Of a DNA stretch of 64,000 nucleotides, positions 13,540 to 24,631 are shown piece by piece. A program made the position numbers and the translations under genes. Under the pieces are notes generated by a model, which saw only the letters and a list, made by a program, of their open reading frames with translations, was not told where the DNA came from and ran no database searches. Source of the DNA: Diphasiastrum complanatum (taxonomy: Eukaryota > Streptophyta > Lycopodiopsida > Lycopodiales > Lycopodiaceae); the NCBI GenBank assembly GCA_029204225.1, contig CM055109.1:45744966-45808965 (forward strand), read 5' to 3'. The first letter of the stretch is position 1. Every line of letters begins with the position of its first letter.

Positions 13540-13920
13540 AATTGGAAGATTGAAACAGACGTCGAAATTCGACGACCTCTAAACACGTCGGAATCCGATG
13601 TCTATGCCCATTCAGGCTCGGACAAATGTGCCAGATATCGTGGACAGGCTTTTTGGCTTGTCGACATGCATGTCGCATTCCGACGTCCACGTCAGATTAC
13701 ACGTATTTTTTTTTTAAAAATCTGTGACAGGTCATATCCACATCTGCAAGTCTGAATCCGACATGTCGGACTCCGACGTGGCTTTGAAAAATCAGTTGCC
13801 GCCCATATTTCTCGATCGCTGGACTCTGATTTTTAGATTTTTTAATGGGACGTTGGACCTCGATGTGTCGAATTGTGACGGATTATGAAATTTTATAGCA
13901 TACGTTGGACGCGACGTCAA
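13540..13920. repeat. Palindrome-rich tract with GTCGGA / TCCGAC motifs
   Basis: Many short inverted motifs occur, such as GTCGGAATCCGATGTC near 13589, GTCGACATGCATGTCG near 13660 and ATGTCGGACTCCGACGTGG near 13760. They resemble subterminal repeats of a CACTA-type element and may mark the right end of CACTA copy 2. No terminal repeat was found at the junction with the gypsy element near 13945. Confidence 0.45.
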
Positions 13921-13944
13921 AATTTGCGCGATATGTTATTGTGG

Positions 13945-14180
13945 CAATTCCGAGTTTATGAATTATGTTGATCCTGATGTAGAGTTACACATACATGATT
14001 ACTCTGAAAAATTAGCATTCCATGCTGTTGCATTAGCTAATATAGATATTGTTCTCAGACAACAATGGCATTTTGATAATAATAAGTCATTGAGAATTGA
14101 TTTTGTTGAAAAATCTTTATCTTTTATGCATGAGAATTCTTTGATTAAGATCAAGGCTAGTTTAAGTGTTAACACTTAAA
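13945..14180 (+). pseudogene. Gypsy protease-proximal region
   Basis: Encodes SEFMNYVDPDVELHIHD, then VALANIDIVLRQQWHFDNN. The IVLRQQWH motif matches the end of retropepsin-like gypsy protease domains (usually ILGMDWL). The active-site DSG triad is not included, so only the C-terminal half is present. A second copy lies inverted at about 16290-16500. Confidence 0.55.
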
Positions 14181-14414
14181 AATGTTAGTCATTATTCTAA
14201 ACAGGAACTTAATTCAATATTGAAAAATTCTGATTTTAGTGTTTATTTATGTTTTCATAAGGATTTCATTTGCTGCAATGATAAAAATTTAACATAAATG
14301 CCATGAATATACTTAGTAAGAACACTACAGAGTTTGAATCCTATAATGAACTTAGGCATGAATTCAATGATGTTTTTTTAAACCTTCTTGTAGGTTTACC
14401 ACCCGAAAGGATAG

Positions 14415-15100
14415 TTGATTTATAAAATTGACCTTCTACCTAGTTTTTTTTCGATCGCACAACATCCTTATCGGATGAGTGCATCGGAAGAGACTGAGGT
14501 AAGTAGTCATTTATATGATTACCTGAAGAAGGGGTGGGTACAACCTAGCAAGTCTCCTTGGGCATCACCAGTCTGGTTGCCAAGAAGGATGGGATTACAA
14601 GGTTTTGCGTCGATTATAAGAAATTGAACAAGGTCACCGTTAAGAATAGATATCCACTGCCGCAGATTGATGACCTAATAGATTATCTTGGTGGTTCTAA
14701 GTACTTTACCAAGATAGATCTAAGATCGGGATACCATCAGATACGCATTAGGGCAAAAGATATACCAAAAACGGGTTTTTGAACTCGCTTTGGACACTAC
14801 AAATTTTTGGTGTTGCCTTTTGGACTAACCAATGCACCGGCAACTTTCCCAACAGATGATGAACAATTTGTCTAGGCCATATTTGGGAAGATTTGTAGTG
14901 GTATTTTCAGATGACATCCTAGTGTTCAATAAGACTTTGACAGAACATAAAGAGCGTCTTAGGATTGTCTTGGACATCCTAAGAAGGGAAAAGCTCTTTG
15001 CCAAAGAGTCTAAGTGTGACTTTTTTGCTAAGGAATTGTCCTACTTGGGACATAAGATTTTCGAACGAGGAGTGGAGATCAAGGCCGATCATATCTAGAG
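14415..15100 (+). pseudogene. Gypsy reverse transcriptase
   Basis: The usual Ty3/gypsy order is visible across frames: HPYRMSASEETEV, a stretch matching SPWASPV, KKDG then [52 protein letters not shown] (the catalytic motif is FSDD; YxDD is typical) and CDFFAKELSYLGH. Frame changes near 14600 and 14820 and stops break it, so it is dead. Strong family assignment. Confidence 0.85.
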
Positions 15101-15301
15101 GGTTATTGAATGGCCTATTCTTACGACAATTCAAGAAATCAAGTATGTCTTGGGGTTTGTAGGATTTTTCCATCGGCATATTCTCCAATTTGCTCGGTTG
15201 GCATTTCCTCTTATCCAGGCCTTGAAAGGCTATAAGAAGCTAAGCCGGAGGGGTAGGAGTGCACTAGTGGAGTGGACGGAGGATATGAATAACTGTTTGA
15301 G

Positions 15302-15760
15302 TTGCTTAAGAAAAGTGTCACTTCAGCACCAATACTAATCATTGGCGATCCTAATAAGGCTTTTGTGGTTAGGACCGATGCCAGTGATTATGCTATTGGA
15401 GTTGTTTTGATGCAGGATGGACATCCTATTGCTTGTGAAAGCAAGAAATTCAATCTTGCTCAATCTAGGTATTGTACCTATGAGAAGGAACTGTTTGCAA
15501 TTGTTCATGCCTTGAAAATTTGGTGACATTATTTGTATGGAGCCAAATTTGAGGTTTTGACGGATCATCAGACTCTTCGATATTTTTGTGATGCTACAAA
15601 TTTAAAGGGGAGACAAGCTAGATGGGTTGAGCTGATGCAAATCTTTGACTTTTCTATACATTATTGTAAAGGAAGTCAAAATACTCTAGCGGATGCTTTG
15701 ATTCATTTACCGGTTATTAATCAATTATGCTTTACTGTTATAGAACCTTGGTTGTTTTAG
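15302..15760 (+). pseudogene. Gypsy RNase H domain
   Basis: Reads SAPILIIGDPNKAFVVRTDASDYAIGVVLMQ, where RTDAS carries the first catalytic Asp, then YEKELFAIVHALKIW, a stop, LTDHQTLRYF, WVELMQIFDFSIHYCKGSQN and ADALIHLP. Domain order is complete; a TGA near 15525 interrupts it. Confidence 0.85.
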
Positions 15761-15929
15761 TCTCTCCAAGGACTATATGAGTCCAATCCTTTTTTTGAAA
15801 AGTATTGGCAACAAATACTTTCTGGGGTCGATTTAGGTATGCAAGATTCCTTGAATAAGAGAAAGACTGAAATGTATTTTGCTATTCAAAACAGGATTTT
15901 GTTTCATAAAGACAAGGCGTGTGTATAGG

Positions 15930-16138
15930 ATAATGACACAATAAGGGCCCAAATCTAGCATGAGTGTCATCATAGTCCATGCGCAGAACATTTGGGTATA
16001 CAAAGAACACTTGACTTAGTTTGACGGCAATTTTGGTGGCCTAAGATGAAAAGTCAAGTAGAGGCCTATGTACTTAAACATGCTAAGTGCCAATTAAATA
16101 AAGCAGAGAGGCTAAAAGCTAGTGGCCTACAGCCTCTT
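15930..16138 (+). pseudogene. Gypsy integrase HHCC zinc finger
   Basis: Shows HECHHSPCAEHLGIQRTL, a Trp-rich stretch FWWPKMKSQVEAY, and HAKCQLNKA: an H-H-C-C finger with its second cysteine pair degraded (KHAKC for the usual SCxxC). Several stops are present. The integrase core is absent because the inverted duplication begins at about 16139. Confidence 0.7.
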
Positions 16139-16505
16139 CCGATGCACTCATCTGTAACGATGCTGTGCGATCGAAATTGAACCAGGTATAAGGTCGATTT
16201 TATGATCAACTGTCCTTTTGGGTGGTAAACTTACAAGAAGGTTTAAAAAAACATCATTGAATTCTGCCTAAGTTCATTATAGGATTCAAACTCTGTAGAA
16301 AGATAAAAAAATTTCAACAAAATTGATTCTCAATGACTTATTCTTATCAAAATGCCATTGTTGTCCGAGAACAATATCTACATTAGCTAATGCAACAACA
16401 TGGAATTCTAGTTTTTCAGAGTAATCATGTATGTATAACTCTACATCAGGAACAACATAATACATAAACTCGGAATTGCTTTTCGATGCCATTGTCACAC
16501 AATAT
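16139..16505 (-). repeat. Inverted copy of the gypsy start (pairs with 13945-14488)
   Basis: The reverse complement of this block aligns with 13945-14488, lacking about 200 bases equivalent to roughly 14115-14320. Shared features include the protease motif VALANVDIVLGQQWHFD, the stretch ending TTCTTGTAAG/TTTACCACCC, and a GATGAGTGCATCGG end. Copies differ at scattered positions, so the duplication is not recent. Confidence 0.85.
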
Positions 16506-16591
16506 TTTTTCTCACTTTTTCAAGTAGGAAGATTTGGCGTCTGCACCAAATTTACATTAATAAAGTTATGAGTAGATCATGTGTCAAAAAG

Positions 16592-17616
16592 TGTTGGAAA
16601 AGAGAGGTGTGGGAAATGAAGATAGCTCGAAAAGAAACGAACACGAATGGAATGAACACGAATGGAAAGTGTTTATGCGCAACGGAATAGGCTATCTCAC
16701 TCTTTCCTTAAGCATGACTACACCTATCAGACTTGAGCAGAACATTAGTGATAGAAATCATGTTCGATCTGATTACGTAGCCAAACATTAAGCATGAAGA
16801 CATCAGAAAGATAATTTGTCGCGAATAGCTAGAGTGATAATCAGTCACGAAAGGCTAGAGTAATAATAATTCACGAAGACCAGACTACCAGATTAAGCAA
16901 TTAGAAAGCCAAACAGAATATAGAAAAGCATTGCAATATTGACACATATCTGAACGCAGAACAATAGAGTTGTAATCAGATTAAGTATAGCGAAATATAC
17001 AGGTCAATAATGCAAGTGAGCACAAGACAATAGTGGACGAAACCTCATGTTTCACAAAGCTAATCACACAATCTGTAAAAGATAATAAACCTATTACTGG
17101 CAATACATCTGGAAGAAAGAATCAATGCGCGAAAGCATCTACTTTGTGTATCTCTAATACGCTTCTGATATATGCTATATTTTTTTTTCACCCTCACTGA
17201 ATACGCAGATGGTATCCAATATATATACATAATGTTATAGGTGTGCATATGAAGAAAGTACAAAGTGGATGTGTTTCTGTGGAAGATCGTGGGTGGCTGC
17301 TATCGTTATCAAATATGATTGCACAGTGCATGGGATGAGCGTGAAAAGGCCGCGACATCAACCTTCGCTGAAATGAACGTTGATGAAAATGCGAAAAATA
17401 TGACACTCTGATAAATGCCTTAAGATTTGATTCACAGGGTACCTTCGCTTTTCCATTAGAACACCTTTGGCATTTGTAGGGCAGTGTCGTCTTTTTTGTC
17501 TGTCACAAACCACGTGTAAAAACACAGTGTCAACTTTTTTTGCCTTTCTCACCTGTGGAAATTTACTTATATTTATGCAGACAGTCGCAGTTTTTCGCCT
17601 GTCTTATTTTACAACA
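16592..17616 (-). repeat. Copia-B 3' LTR (complete)
   Basis: A 1025-bp LTR in minus orientation. It begins (minus strand) TGTTGTAAAA at 17616, next to a GGAGGGG polypurine tract at about 17617-17626, and ends CTTTTCCAACA at 16592. Its first 450 bases on the plus strand match the truncated LTR at 21187-21633. Confidence 0.85.
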
Positions 17617-17689
17617 CCCCTCCTTAATCTGGATTCGTGAATGCCTTGATCTTCAGACTAAGTAATGCACAAACTTTTTCTATGCATTA

Positions 17690-18033
17690 ACACTTAATGC
17701 CTTCGTGAATATATCTGCAACCATATCTAGCATTCTACAGTACGTTAAGCTTACCTCCTTGTTGAGAACCTTGCCCCTGATGTAGTGATATCTGATTTCA
17801 ATGTGCTTACTCCTAGAGTGAAATCTAGGATTGGCCGATAAGGCAATAACACTCTGATTATCAAAGAATATGGTTGTAGGGTTGTACTGATACAAATTAA
17901 TGTTTGACAGAAAATTTCTCAACCAAAACACTTCTTTAATGGATTGAAAAGTAGCTATGTATTCTGCTTCTGTAGAAGAAAGAGCGATAGAGGTTTGCTT
18001 ACGATTGTTCCATGAGATAGGACCGTGCAGGCC
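17690..18033 (-). pseudogene. Copia-B RNase H domain
   Basis: Minus-strand reading GPISWNNRKQTSIALSSTEA, EYIATFQSIKEVFWL, FFDNQSVIALSANP, RSKHIEIRYHYIR and DIFTKAL: the standard C-terminal half of a copia RNase H, lacking its N-terminal DxDWAG part, which should precede GPISW. The break at about 18033 is the hAT junction. Confidence 0.9.
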
Positions 18034-19052
18034 TGGATCCATCATGGTTGGTGCACCATGCTGGAGGTCCACATTGCCCACCAGAAAGAGCCCTTGTGCA
18101 GCAGATCCTTCACGGCGCGCATCAGCCGCACATGGACAGAGAGGCCACACAGGTCGTGGTCAGCTTGATTTATGAGCTAAACCTTCCATTTGCCATCACC
18201 GACTCTGAGCCCTTCAGAAAGGCATTCCGCCTTGCACAGTCTGTCAGCCCTAGCTGGAGAGTCCCTAGTTCAGAGGTTGTCTGCACACACATGCTGAGAG
18301 ATAGGGTAGAGTCCTTGTCTAGAGAGATGGAGCCTCTGCACCGCCACTGAGCCACATACGGTTGCAGCATCATGTCCGATGGCTGGACTGATGTCAGGAG
18401 GAGGGCCGTGGATTGCAGTGGGGGGGGAGAGTCATATCTGCAGAGTTCATGTTTTATGTCATCAGGTCTATAGCACCAACGCACGTCTCGCCAGGAGACT
18501 GCCGACCATTACAAGCACATTGCAGGTGATGGGCTATTCTCCCATAGCATGTTGGTTGACGTCTCACTAAAATGTAGGTTTCAATTTTTTATCAAGTTGT
18601 TGTCTTGACACGCTCAATTTTGACCTTGCAGACGAAGATATCCGATTTGGAGCGCCAGGTTGACTTTCCTACAAACAGCATTCATCCCATGCCTGCAGAT
18701 GACTTGGGCACACAGTTGATGGCACAGAGAGAGAGGGAGCTTGCTGAGATGAGAGAGAGAGAGAGAGCTTGGGCTTGAGCACAGAGAGCCTCCTTTGTAT
18801 GAGGCAAATGAGCCAGTGTCAGAGGATGAGCATGATGAGGATGAGCCCATTCGGGTTGTGTTTGCCAGATCAGAGAGGGATGAGGCAGATGATACAGGTG
18901 CAGGGCACACGCCACGGGCAGGGGTCACAGGTGCATCACGTGGCAGAGGTGGGGCACATGGCACAGGTTATATCGGGAGACAGGCAGGGCACACAGGGGG
19001 GGCTAGTGGCATACTAGCCTATGTCGACATGATGGAGGAGGCTCACTCTTAG
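18034..19052 (+). pseudogene. hAT-like transposase fragment (DUF659-type) inside copia-B
   Basis: The plus strand encodes LIYELNLPFAITDSEPFRKA, then YGCSIMSDGWTDVRRRA, the motif of the DUF659 domain found in plant hAT-related transposases. After a likely intron at 18574-18631 (GTAGGT...TTGCAG) comes KISDLERQVDFP, a Glu-rich ERERELAEMRERER stretch, then an acidic part (SEDEHDEDEP) and a Gly/Arg-rich tail. The rest of the transposase is absent and there are stops. The retained intron indicates capture as DNA. Orientation is opposite to the host copia. Confidence 0.7.
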
Positions 19053-19740
19053 GTTCTTCACAGAAGGCTTAGGACCTGTCCACACCTCATGGGGTGTCTT
19101 GCCTGAGAGGGCCTTGGTCGAACATCTGTTCTGGACATAAGCTATAGTGGAGACAACTTCAGCCCAAAAGCTCTTGGGCAGCGATGCATACGCTAGCATA
19201 CATTTGGCTGAATCAACCAGAGTACGATTCTTTCTCTCGGCTAAGTCAATAGACTAAGTACTGTAAGCAGTGATGAATTGCTGCTCAACTCCACCATTGT
19301 CTAACCTTAAGGCCTTGATCATTCTTCTAGTCTCTTTTTTTGCATGCTCCTTGAAGATTCTGAAGCAATTGAAAGCTTCTAATTTCTTCTTGATAAAGTA
19401 CACCATAGTCCTTCTGCATAATTCATCAATAAAAGTTATAAAATATTTTGCATCCTTTAGCAAAGGATTTTTCATCGGGCCACAAATGTCTGCATGCACA
19501 ATGTCTAACAATACTCTAGCAGTATGATGATGGCTTGATTTAAATGGTTTCCTAGTCTGTTTACCAACTACACAGTCTTGACAGACAAGTAACTCGACTT
19601 TATCTCTAGGATAGTCTAGATCAAGAACAATAGAATGTCTAGACATTTGTTGTACATCAGCATGATTCAAGAACAATAGAATGTCTAGACATTTGTTGTA
19701 CAGCAGCATGATTCAAGTGACCAAGTCTATAATGTCAAAG
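19053..19740 (-). pseudogene. Copia-B integrase
   Basis: Minus-strand CQDCVVGKQTRKPF (end of the zinc finger), VHADICGPM (first Asp), FITFIDELCRRTMVYFIKKK, LRLDNGGVE (second Asp), and past a stop LAYASLPKSFWAEVVSTIAY and GKTPHEVWTGPKPSVKNLR. A 46-bp tandem duplication at 19625-19670/19671-19716 shifts the frame at the upstream end. The domain stops at KNLR, where the hAT fragment begins. Confidence 0.85.
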
Positions 19741-19776
19741 TAAACTTTTATTTGCTTGAATAGAAGTACTGAGCAC

Positions 19777-20976
19777 CTAACTAGAGGCAGAAAAACAATG
19801 ACTTAATCTGTACAAGTATCCATGTCTCTTTTCGAGTGCTAGGATCTTGCCTGTCCTATCAACTACTTTGTACTGATCACATTCAAATTCTACTTTATGT
19901 CCTAGATCTGTGATTCTGCTTATAGAGAGCAGATTCTTAGATAAATTGGGTACATATAGGACTTTAGAAAGTAGCCTAGACTGATCATTTACAAAGCTCA
20001 ATCTCACTGTACCTTTACCTTTAATAGCTTGAGTGTTATTATCGCCAAGGTGAACATATTTGTTGGTACTGTAGGCTGTATAGGACTCGAAACAGCCGAT
20101 GAGGTTGGTCATATGCTGAGTGGCACCGGAATCTAGAAACCAAGAACTGTCGCTAGATGTTCCTTGATGGCTGGTCATGAAGGCATCATGATCCGCTTCT
20201 TGAATGGGATGTGGAGCTTTTGTAATTGCATTGGCCACTTGATTCGACTGTCCCTTGTTGTTGTTCTTTGCTTGTAGTATCCAGTAGTCTTGAATCTCGT
20301 GATTGTTTTGTTTGTAGTATCTGCAGAACAGTTTCTTCTTTGTCTGCGGATTCGACTGTTCTTTGTGTTGTGCTGGTTTTTGGTCTTGCTTTGATTGCTT
20401 CGGGACTTTCTTCTTCTTCTGCTTAGTCATGCTCTTATTGGTGTACAAGGCGTGAGAATCAGCTGAGGAACTAAAGGCTTCGTTCCTCCGTGTGTCTTCC
20501 TGCAACAACATTATAATGACTCTCGAAAGAGTTAGTTTTGGATGTGTAATGATGATCATCACCCAGCTGTCGTATGAGCTTGAAAAGCTTGTAAGTAGTT
20601 GCATCACTGCATCTTGATCATCTATGACAGATCCGATAGCGGCCATTTGCTTGAGTAGGTTCTTGAATTGGTTGATGTGATTCTGCAGAGAATCACCATT
20701 CGCCATCTTGAGGGAGTCAAATTTATTCCTGAGATGTAGCTTGGAAGTTATATCTCGCACTTCGTATAATATGCTCAAGATGTCCTAGACTTCTTTGGAT
20801 GTCTGGGCTTCGGATACATGGCCGATCTGAGTATCCAAGATGTTGAGGATGATCAGTGCGAAAGCTTTGCCATCCTTCAGTTTCCATTTGGCGATTGTTG
20901 TGTCGTCTGCTTCGGATTTTTCTTCTGCACCTATAACAACGTCATACAATTTTTTAGCCATTAGCACTATTTCCAT
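19777..20976 (-). pseudogene. Copia-B gag and protease region
   Basis: From 20976: MEIVLMAKKLYDVVIG and a UBN2-type gag, a stop near 20780, then HLRNKFDSLKMANGDSL...HINQFKNLLKQM typical of copia gag. A degenerate zinc knuckle CRYYKQNNHEIQDY (second and fourth cysteines lost) follows. The protease motif WFLDSGATQHMTN is intact, and the gag-pre-integrase end reads GYLYRLSHC. The largest open stretch is 333 residues. Confidence 0.85.
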
Positions 20977-21174
20977 CTCAAAGTTTCACAGGCTTGTCCA
21001 TGATAGGACTAGCTTTTCCTTGGAAATCCATGTGGAAGATTAGCCTAGGTGATAGGAATACTATTAGTGACTTAAGTATGAAAATCTGGTGCTTAATTAC
21101 AGAACAAGAAGACAGTTACTCTATCAGCTAGTAGAATCTTGTTATTGTGAAAGCTTGTCAGGCTATAGAAAATT

Positions 21175-21186
21175 GCTCTGATACCA
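21175..21186 (-). other. Primer-binding site of copia-B
   Basis: The minus strand reads TGGTATCAGAGC immediately after the LTR end (...CCCAACA). This is the plant initiator-tRNA-Met type PBS. Confidence 0.9.
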
Positions 21187-21633
21187 TGTTGGGAAAGAGG
21201 GGTGTGAGAAACGATGATACCTCGAAAAGAAACGAACATGAATGGAAAGCGTTCGTGCACAGCGGAATAGGCTATCTCACTCTTTCCTTAAGCATGACTA
21301 TGCCTATCAGACTCCAATAGAACATTAGTGATAAAAATCACGTTTGATATGATTACGTAGCCAAACATTAAGCATGAAGACATTAGAAAGATAATTTGTC
21401 GCGAACAGCTAGAGACTGATAATCAGTCGCGAATTAGTCACGAAAGGCTAGACTAATAATAATTCACAAAGAGCATAACCAGATTAAGCAATTAGAAAGC
21501 CAAACAGAATGTAGAAAAGCATTGCAATATTGAAACATATCTGAATGCAAAACAACAGAGCTGTAATCAGATTAAGTATAGCAAAATATACAGGTCAATA
21601 ATGTAGGTGATCACAAGACAATAGCGGACGAAA
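21187..21633 (-). repeat. Copia-B 5' LTR, truncated
   Basis: Matches 16592-17042 at about 90% by eye, then diverges at about 21634 where copia-C sequence starts. Confidence 0.85.
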
Positions 21634-22977
21634 CTTGCTTTGGCAAGAGGAGCTATGTTTCGTTAATCTCTCTCTCATGCTTATACATGAGTTCTCTTTT
21701 GGTTCATATATCCATTGGTGCACTATGGTGTTGATATCTTGCAATTTTGTGTGTAGAATGCAATTGTATGTTGATTATTGGATTCACACGTGTGAAATAC
21801 AATAATTTACTATTATTGTATAGACAGCAACTTGATTTTATCATATATTTGATGTTTGATCAAGATCTTGTTGAGTTTGCATCTTCTATGTGTAGTAGAT
21901 GTTAGATTTCTACATTGTCAATGGTGCTAGATGTGTTATCATTCATAACCAAAGATCAAAGGGACATATTGGATCTTAGTGATCTGATAATTCTTCACAT
22001 GGTATTAGAGCTATTATTGTAGGTTATTGAAAGATCGACCATCTTTAGCAAGGATTTGGAGGAGTTACCAATTCCAGAGTGTGCTAGATTGATTTCTACT
22101 AAAAAAATCAAGCATTTTTCATGTGTAGGATTTTTTGTAAATCAAAACTCATTATAGGTTTATCAATTTGAAGTAGGCCAATTTCACACATTAATTACTA
22201 TATTTGGGTGACTTTAATTGCATTAGATAGGTCTCATTGAAGACTACAAGATTCTATATCAACTTTGTAGCATTTGCATATAGAATTTGGATGATTCGAT
22301 TTTTTGTACTTTGTCAAAACCCTAAATTTGATTGAATCTCTTGTTTTTTAGGCTGTTGGACTTCTTAAGAGTGTGTTTCAAGTATAGGAAGTACAAAAGT
22401 TCATGTGATCAAGTATCTTCCATTCTATTTGTTGATTTTGCTAGGTTTGGTGCAAGAAAGAGATTTGTGAAGTTCCATATCTTTGTGATTTCTTCTTGAG
22501 TTCATTTGTTGAAATTCAAGAGAGTTCTTTGTGCATTGGAACAAGTTGAAATAGAGGATCATGTCATTGTAACATGGCTACAAATGGAGGCTTTATGTTG
22601 GAAAGCAATTATAGGCTTACCTCAAGCAACTATTCTACTTGGAAGGTAAGAATCATAGTCTCTCCTTGAGATTAATGAGTTGGTAGACATTGTTGTAGGA
22701 GTGGAAGAAAGGCACTTGGCACAACTAGATCAAATGAGGTATGGCAAGAGCTCTACACATCATAAAGATGAATGTTACCAATGAGCTTTTCAAGGAAGTT
22801 GGTAAGTGCAATTCATCTAATGAGGCTTGGGAAGCTTTGAAGAAGCTTTATGAATCCAAGTCTACATCAAGATTACTTACTCTTATAAGGAAAATCTTTC
22901 AATCTATGCAAAAGAAAGAAGAGAGTGCTCATGCTTTTGTGTTGAGAGTTAAAGCTTTTAACATTAGAGAAACTTAG
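21634..22977 (+). mobile_element. 5' end of a copia element (copia-C)
   Basis: An LTR-like stretch ends CA at 21998-21999, directly followed by TGGTATTAGAGC (22000-22011), a one-base variant of the initiator-Met PBS. A leader of about 560 bases follows, then a gag start at 22574. The element stops at about 22977 inside gag. Its 5' LTR start is not identifiable. Confidence 0.75.
22574..22977 (+). pseudogene. Copia-C gag fragment (UBN2 type)
   Basis: Starts MATNGGFMLESNYRLTSSNY at 22574 (the usual copia gag start: a tract ending in SNYxxW). After a broken stretch it continues ARALHIIKMNVTNELFKEV, WEALKKLYES and RVKAF, then stops. It is missing the zinc knuckle and everything beyond. Confidence 0.8.
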
Positions 22978-23429
22978 AGCCCGAAGAGGGCCTTTGAAAA
23001 AGATGCTTTTTTATTTTTTTTCTTATTTTCGTTGCCATGTGGAACAATTGAAACCTGAATCGGGGTTCTACGTAACGTAGAATTTTCCAAATATAAATAA
23101 AACAAAAACTTTTGAAATATATTGTTGTTTCGTCGGGCAGCATGTGGAAATGCTATTGGTTGATGAAGCCTGCCCTGCCAGCTCATCACTGCCTGAAGAG
23201 ACCCAAAAATATTGAAAATGAATATGACAGATGGTTGAGATGAGAAAATCGATGTACTATTAATGTATAAGCATTGTCAAATCATGGTTAACATGGTTAA
23301 CCAGAGTTGATTTGTGGCACCAAAGAGATTAGTGTTTCAAATTTTTGCCAACACATTTTCTTAGATTCATGGTTTTTTGTCTACGCAAATTTTTGATTCA
23401 TAGTTCATTGTTTCAGATTTTTGCATGCA

Positions 23430-24617
23430 AATTACGAATGGTGCCATCAAGGAAGTCGTGCTCCTCAATCGACTCTATGCTTCTATTTAGTGAGACAGAT
23501 GATAATGGATTATGGGTGCCAAGAAAATATTCAAAAAACTCTTGGGTTTTGATGCATCCATCATCAGGAGGAGCATTTCGAAAAAGGAAAATGTCAAAAC
23601 TATCATTTCGATCTTATTGGAAGGCCAGAATTTTGGATTTCAGAACATCATCAGGAGGAAAATCTATTTCTGAAATTCTAGTCCAACATGTATATATGCA
23701 TTCAGAGATAAATGTGCAAGGATTCAACCGTCAGGATCACAAAAAAAGCAACTGTGAGTATTGATATTTTTGATACTTTGATTTTTGTCATTCATAAATA
23801 TCTAATAGTAAACTTGCCAATCTGATCATTTTTCTCTTGCAGATTTATATCCATCCAACATAAATGAATGGGAGCCGAGTGGATCTTCAGCAGGTGTGTT
23901 AGATGTTATTCACACTAATATTGGATAGTTGCAATATCGAGGTAGAACTGCAAAAGATCTAGCTGATAGTGGGATCTTTTTTTATGAATCAATGTACATT
24001 CTTGATACAAAAGAAAATTTTGGACAAATAGTACCAATTCCATTACCTAGTTTTGAAAGTGATGAATGGATTGCACCAGATGCTACAGTTTCAGAATCAT
24101 TTCGTTGCAAGATATACGATGATGTAAAAAAATTATTAAAAATGAGCACGGGATAAAAAAACAATCAGATTGAGTTGGTTTATTTCCTTGAATATAATTG
24201 TGGATTTCTTTTCAAGTGTCAATGTACACAAAATCCCAACGATGTTTGTATGCAAAAATTTATCAGATAGTTTATTATCTGAACTTATGGATGAAGGCTG
24301 GGACAAAAGATCAGATGGAGAAATAGAATGTAGAATTAAAATGTCTTCCATGTGCTTCCGTTATCAAATTGAAAAACAAATGTTGAGCTTATGTTTCCAT
24401 TATCAAAGATGGAAAAAAAATAAAGGTAAATGAGTGCCACTCGATCAAGACTTGGAAGCCAGTGGACATTTAAAACGAAAAAATATTGAAATTATATACA
24501 ATGATGTCGTTTTGACGTGTGTTGAGGTGGAAGAAGATTGGAGTCTAAATTACATCTGGCGGGAACTATTGCTCCTACAAGATGATGTACTTTCAGACTT
24601 CAGATTCATTTTCAATG
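23430..24617 (+). pseudogene. Family-A gene, copy 1 (unknown function)
   Basis: I do not recognise this family. Exon 1 (about 23430-23753) includes WVPRKYSKNSW, FRKRKMSKLSF, ARILDFRTSSGGKS and ILVQHVYMHSEINVQ, and ends at GTGAGT. Exon 2 starts at 23843 after TTGCAG with LYPSNINEW and continues GIFFYESMYILDTKENFG, VPIPLPSFESDEW; one TAG lies near 23927. A later exon (about 24500-24617) reads VEVEEDWSLNYIWRELLLLQ, DDVLSDFRFIFNG, ending at GTAAAT. The minus-strand locus at 58101-59240 has the same motifs in the same order (RIYDFR, VQHLYMRR, PSN, GIFFYDHIYEV, SLEDLR, DVPANFVFNFKG) and the same intron phase before PSN. Two diverged copies with shared exon structure argue that it was once a real protein. 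The C-terminal SLxxIRxxL...DVxxDFxFxFxG part may be a small globular domain. Confidence 0.55.
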
Positions 24618-24631
24618 GTAAATTCAGCCTA

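Larger units (their letters stand above)
13945..16138 (+). mobile_element. Ty3/gypsy internal region, truncated
   Basis: This runs in order from a protease-proximal region through reverse transcriptase and RNase H to the integrase zinc finger. It has no LTRs and no integrase core. At about 16139 it switches directly into an inverted copy of its own first 540 bases. The frame is interrupted several times. It lies between the palindrome-rich tract and copia-B. Confidence 0.8.
16592..21633 (-). mobile_element. Ty1/copia element copia-B, chimeric
   Basis: LTRs at 16592-17616 and 21187-21633, PBS at 21175-21186, gag/protease 19777-20976, integrase 19053-19740 and RNase H 17690-18033, all on the minus strand. 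The reverse transcriptase (about 1 kb between integrase and RNase H) is missing, and its place is taken by a hAT-like fragment in the opposite orientation (about 18034-19052). The 5' LTR is cut short at about 21633 by copia-C. Confidence 0.85.
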
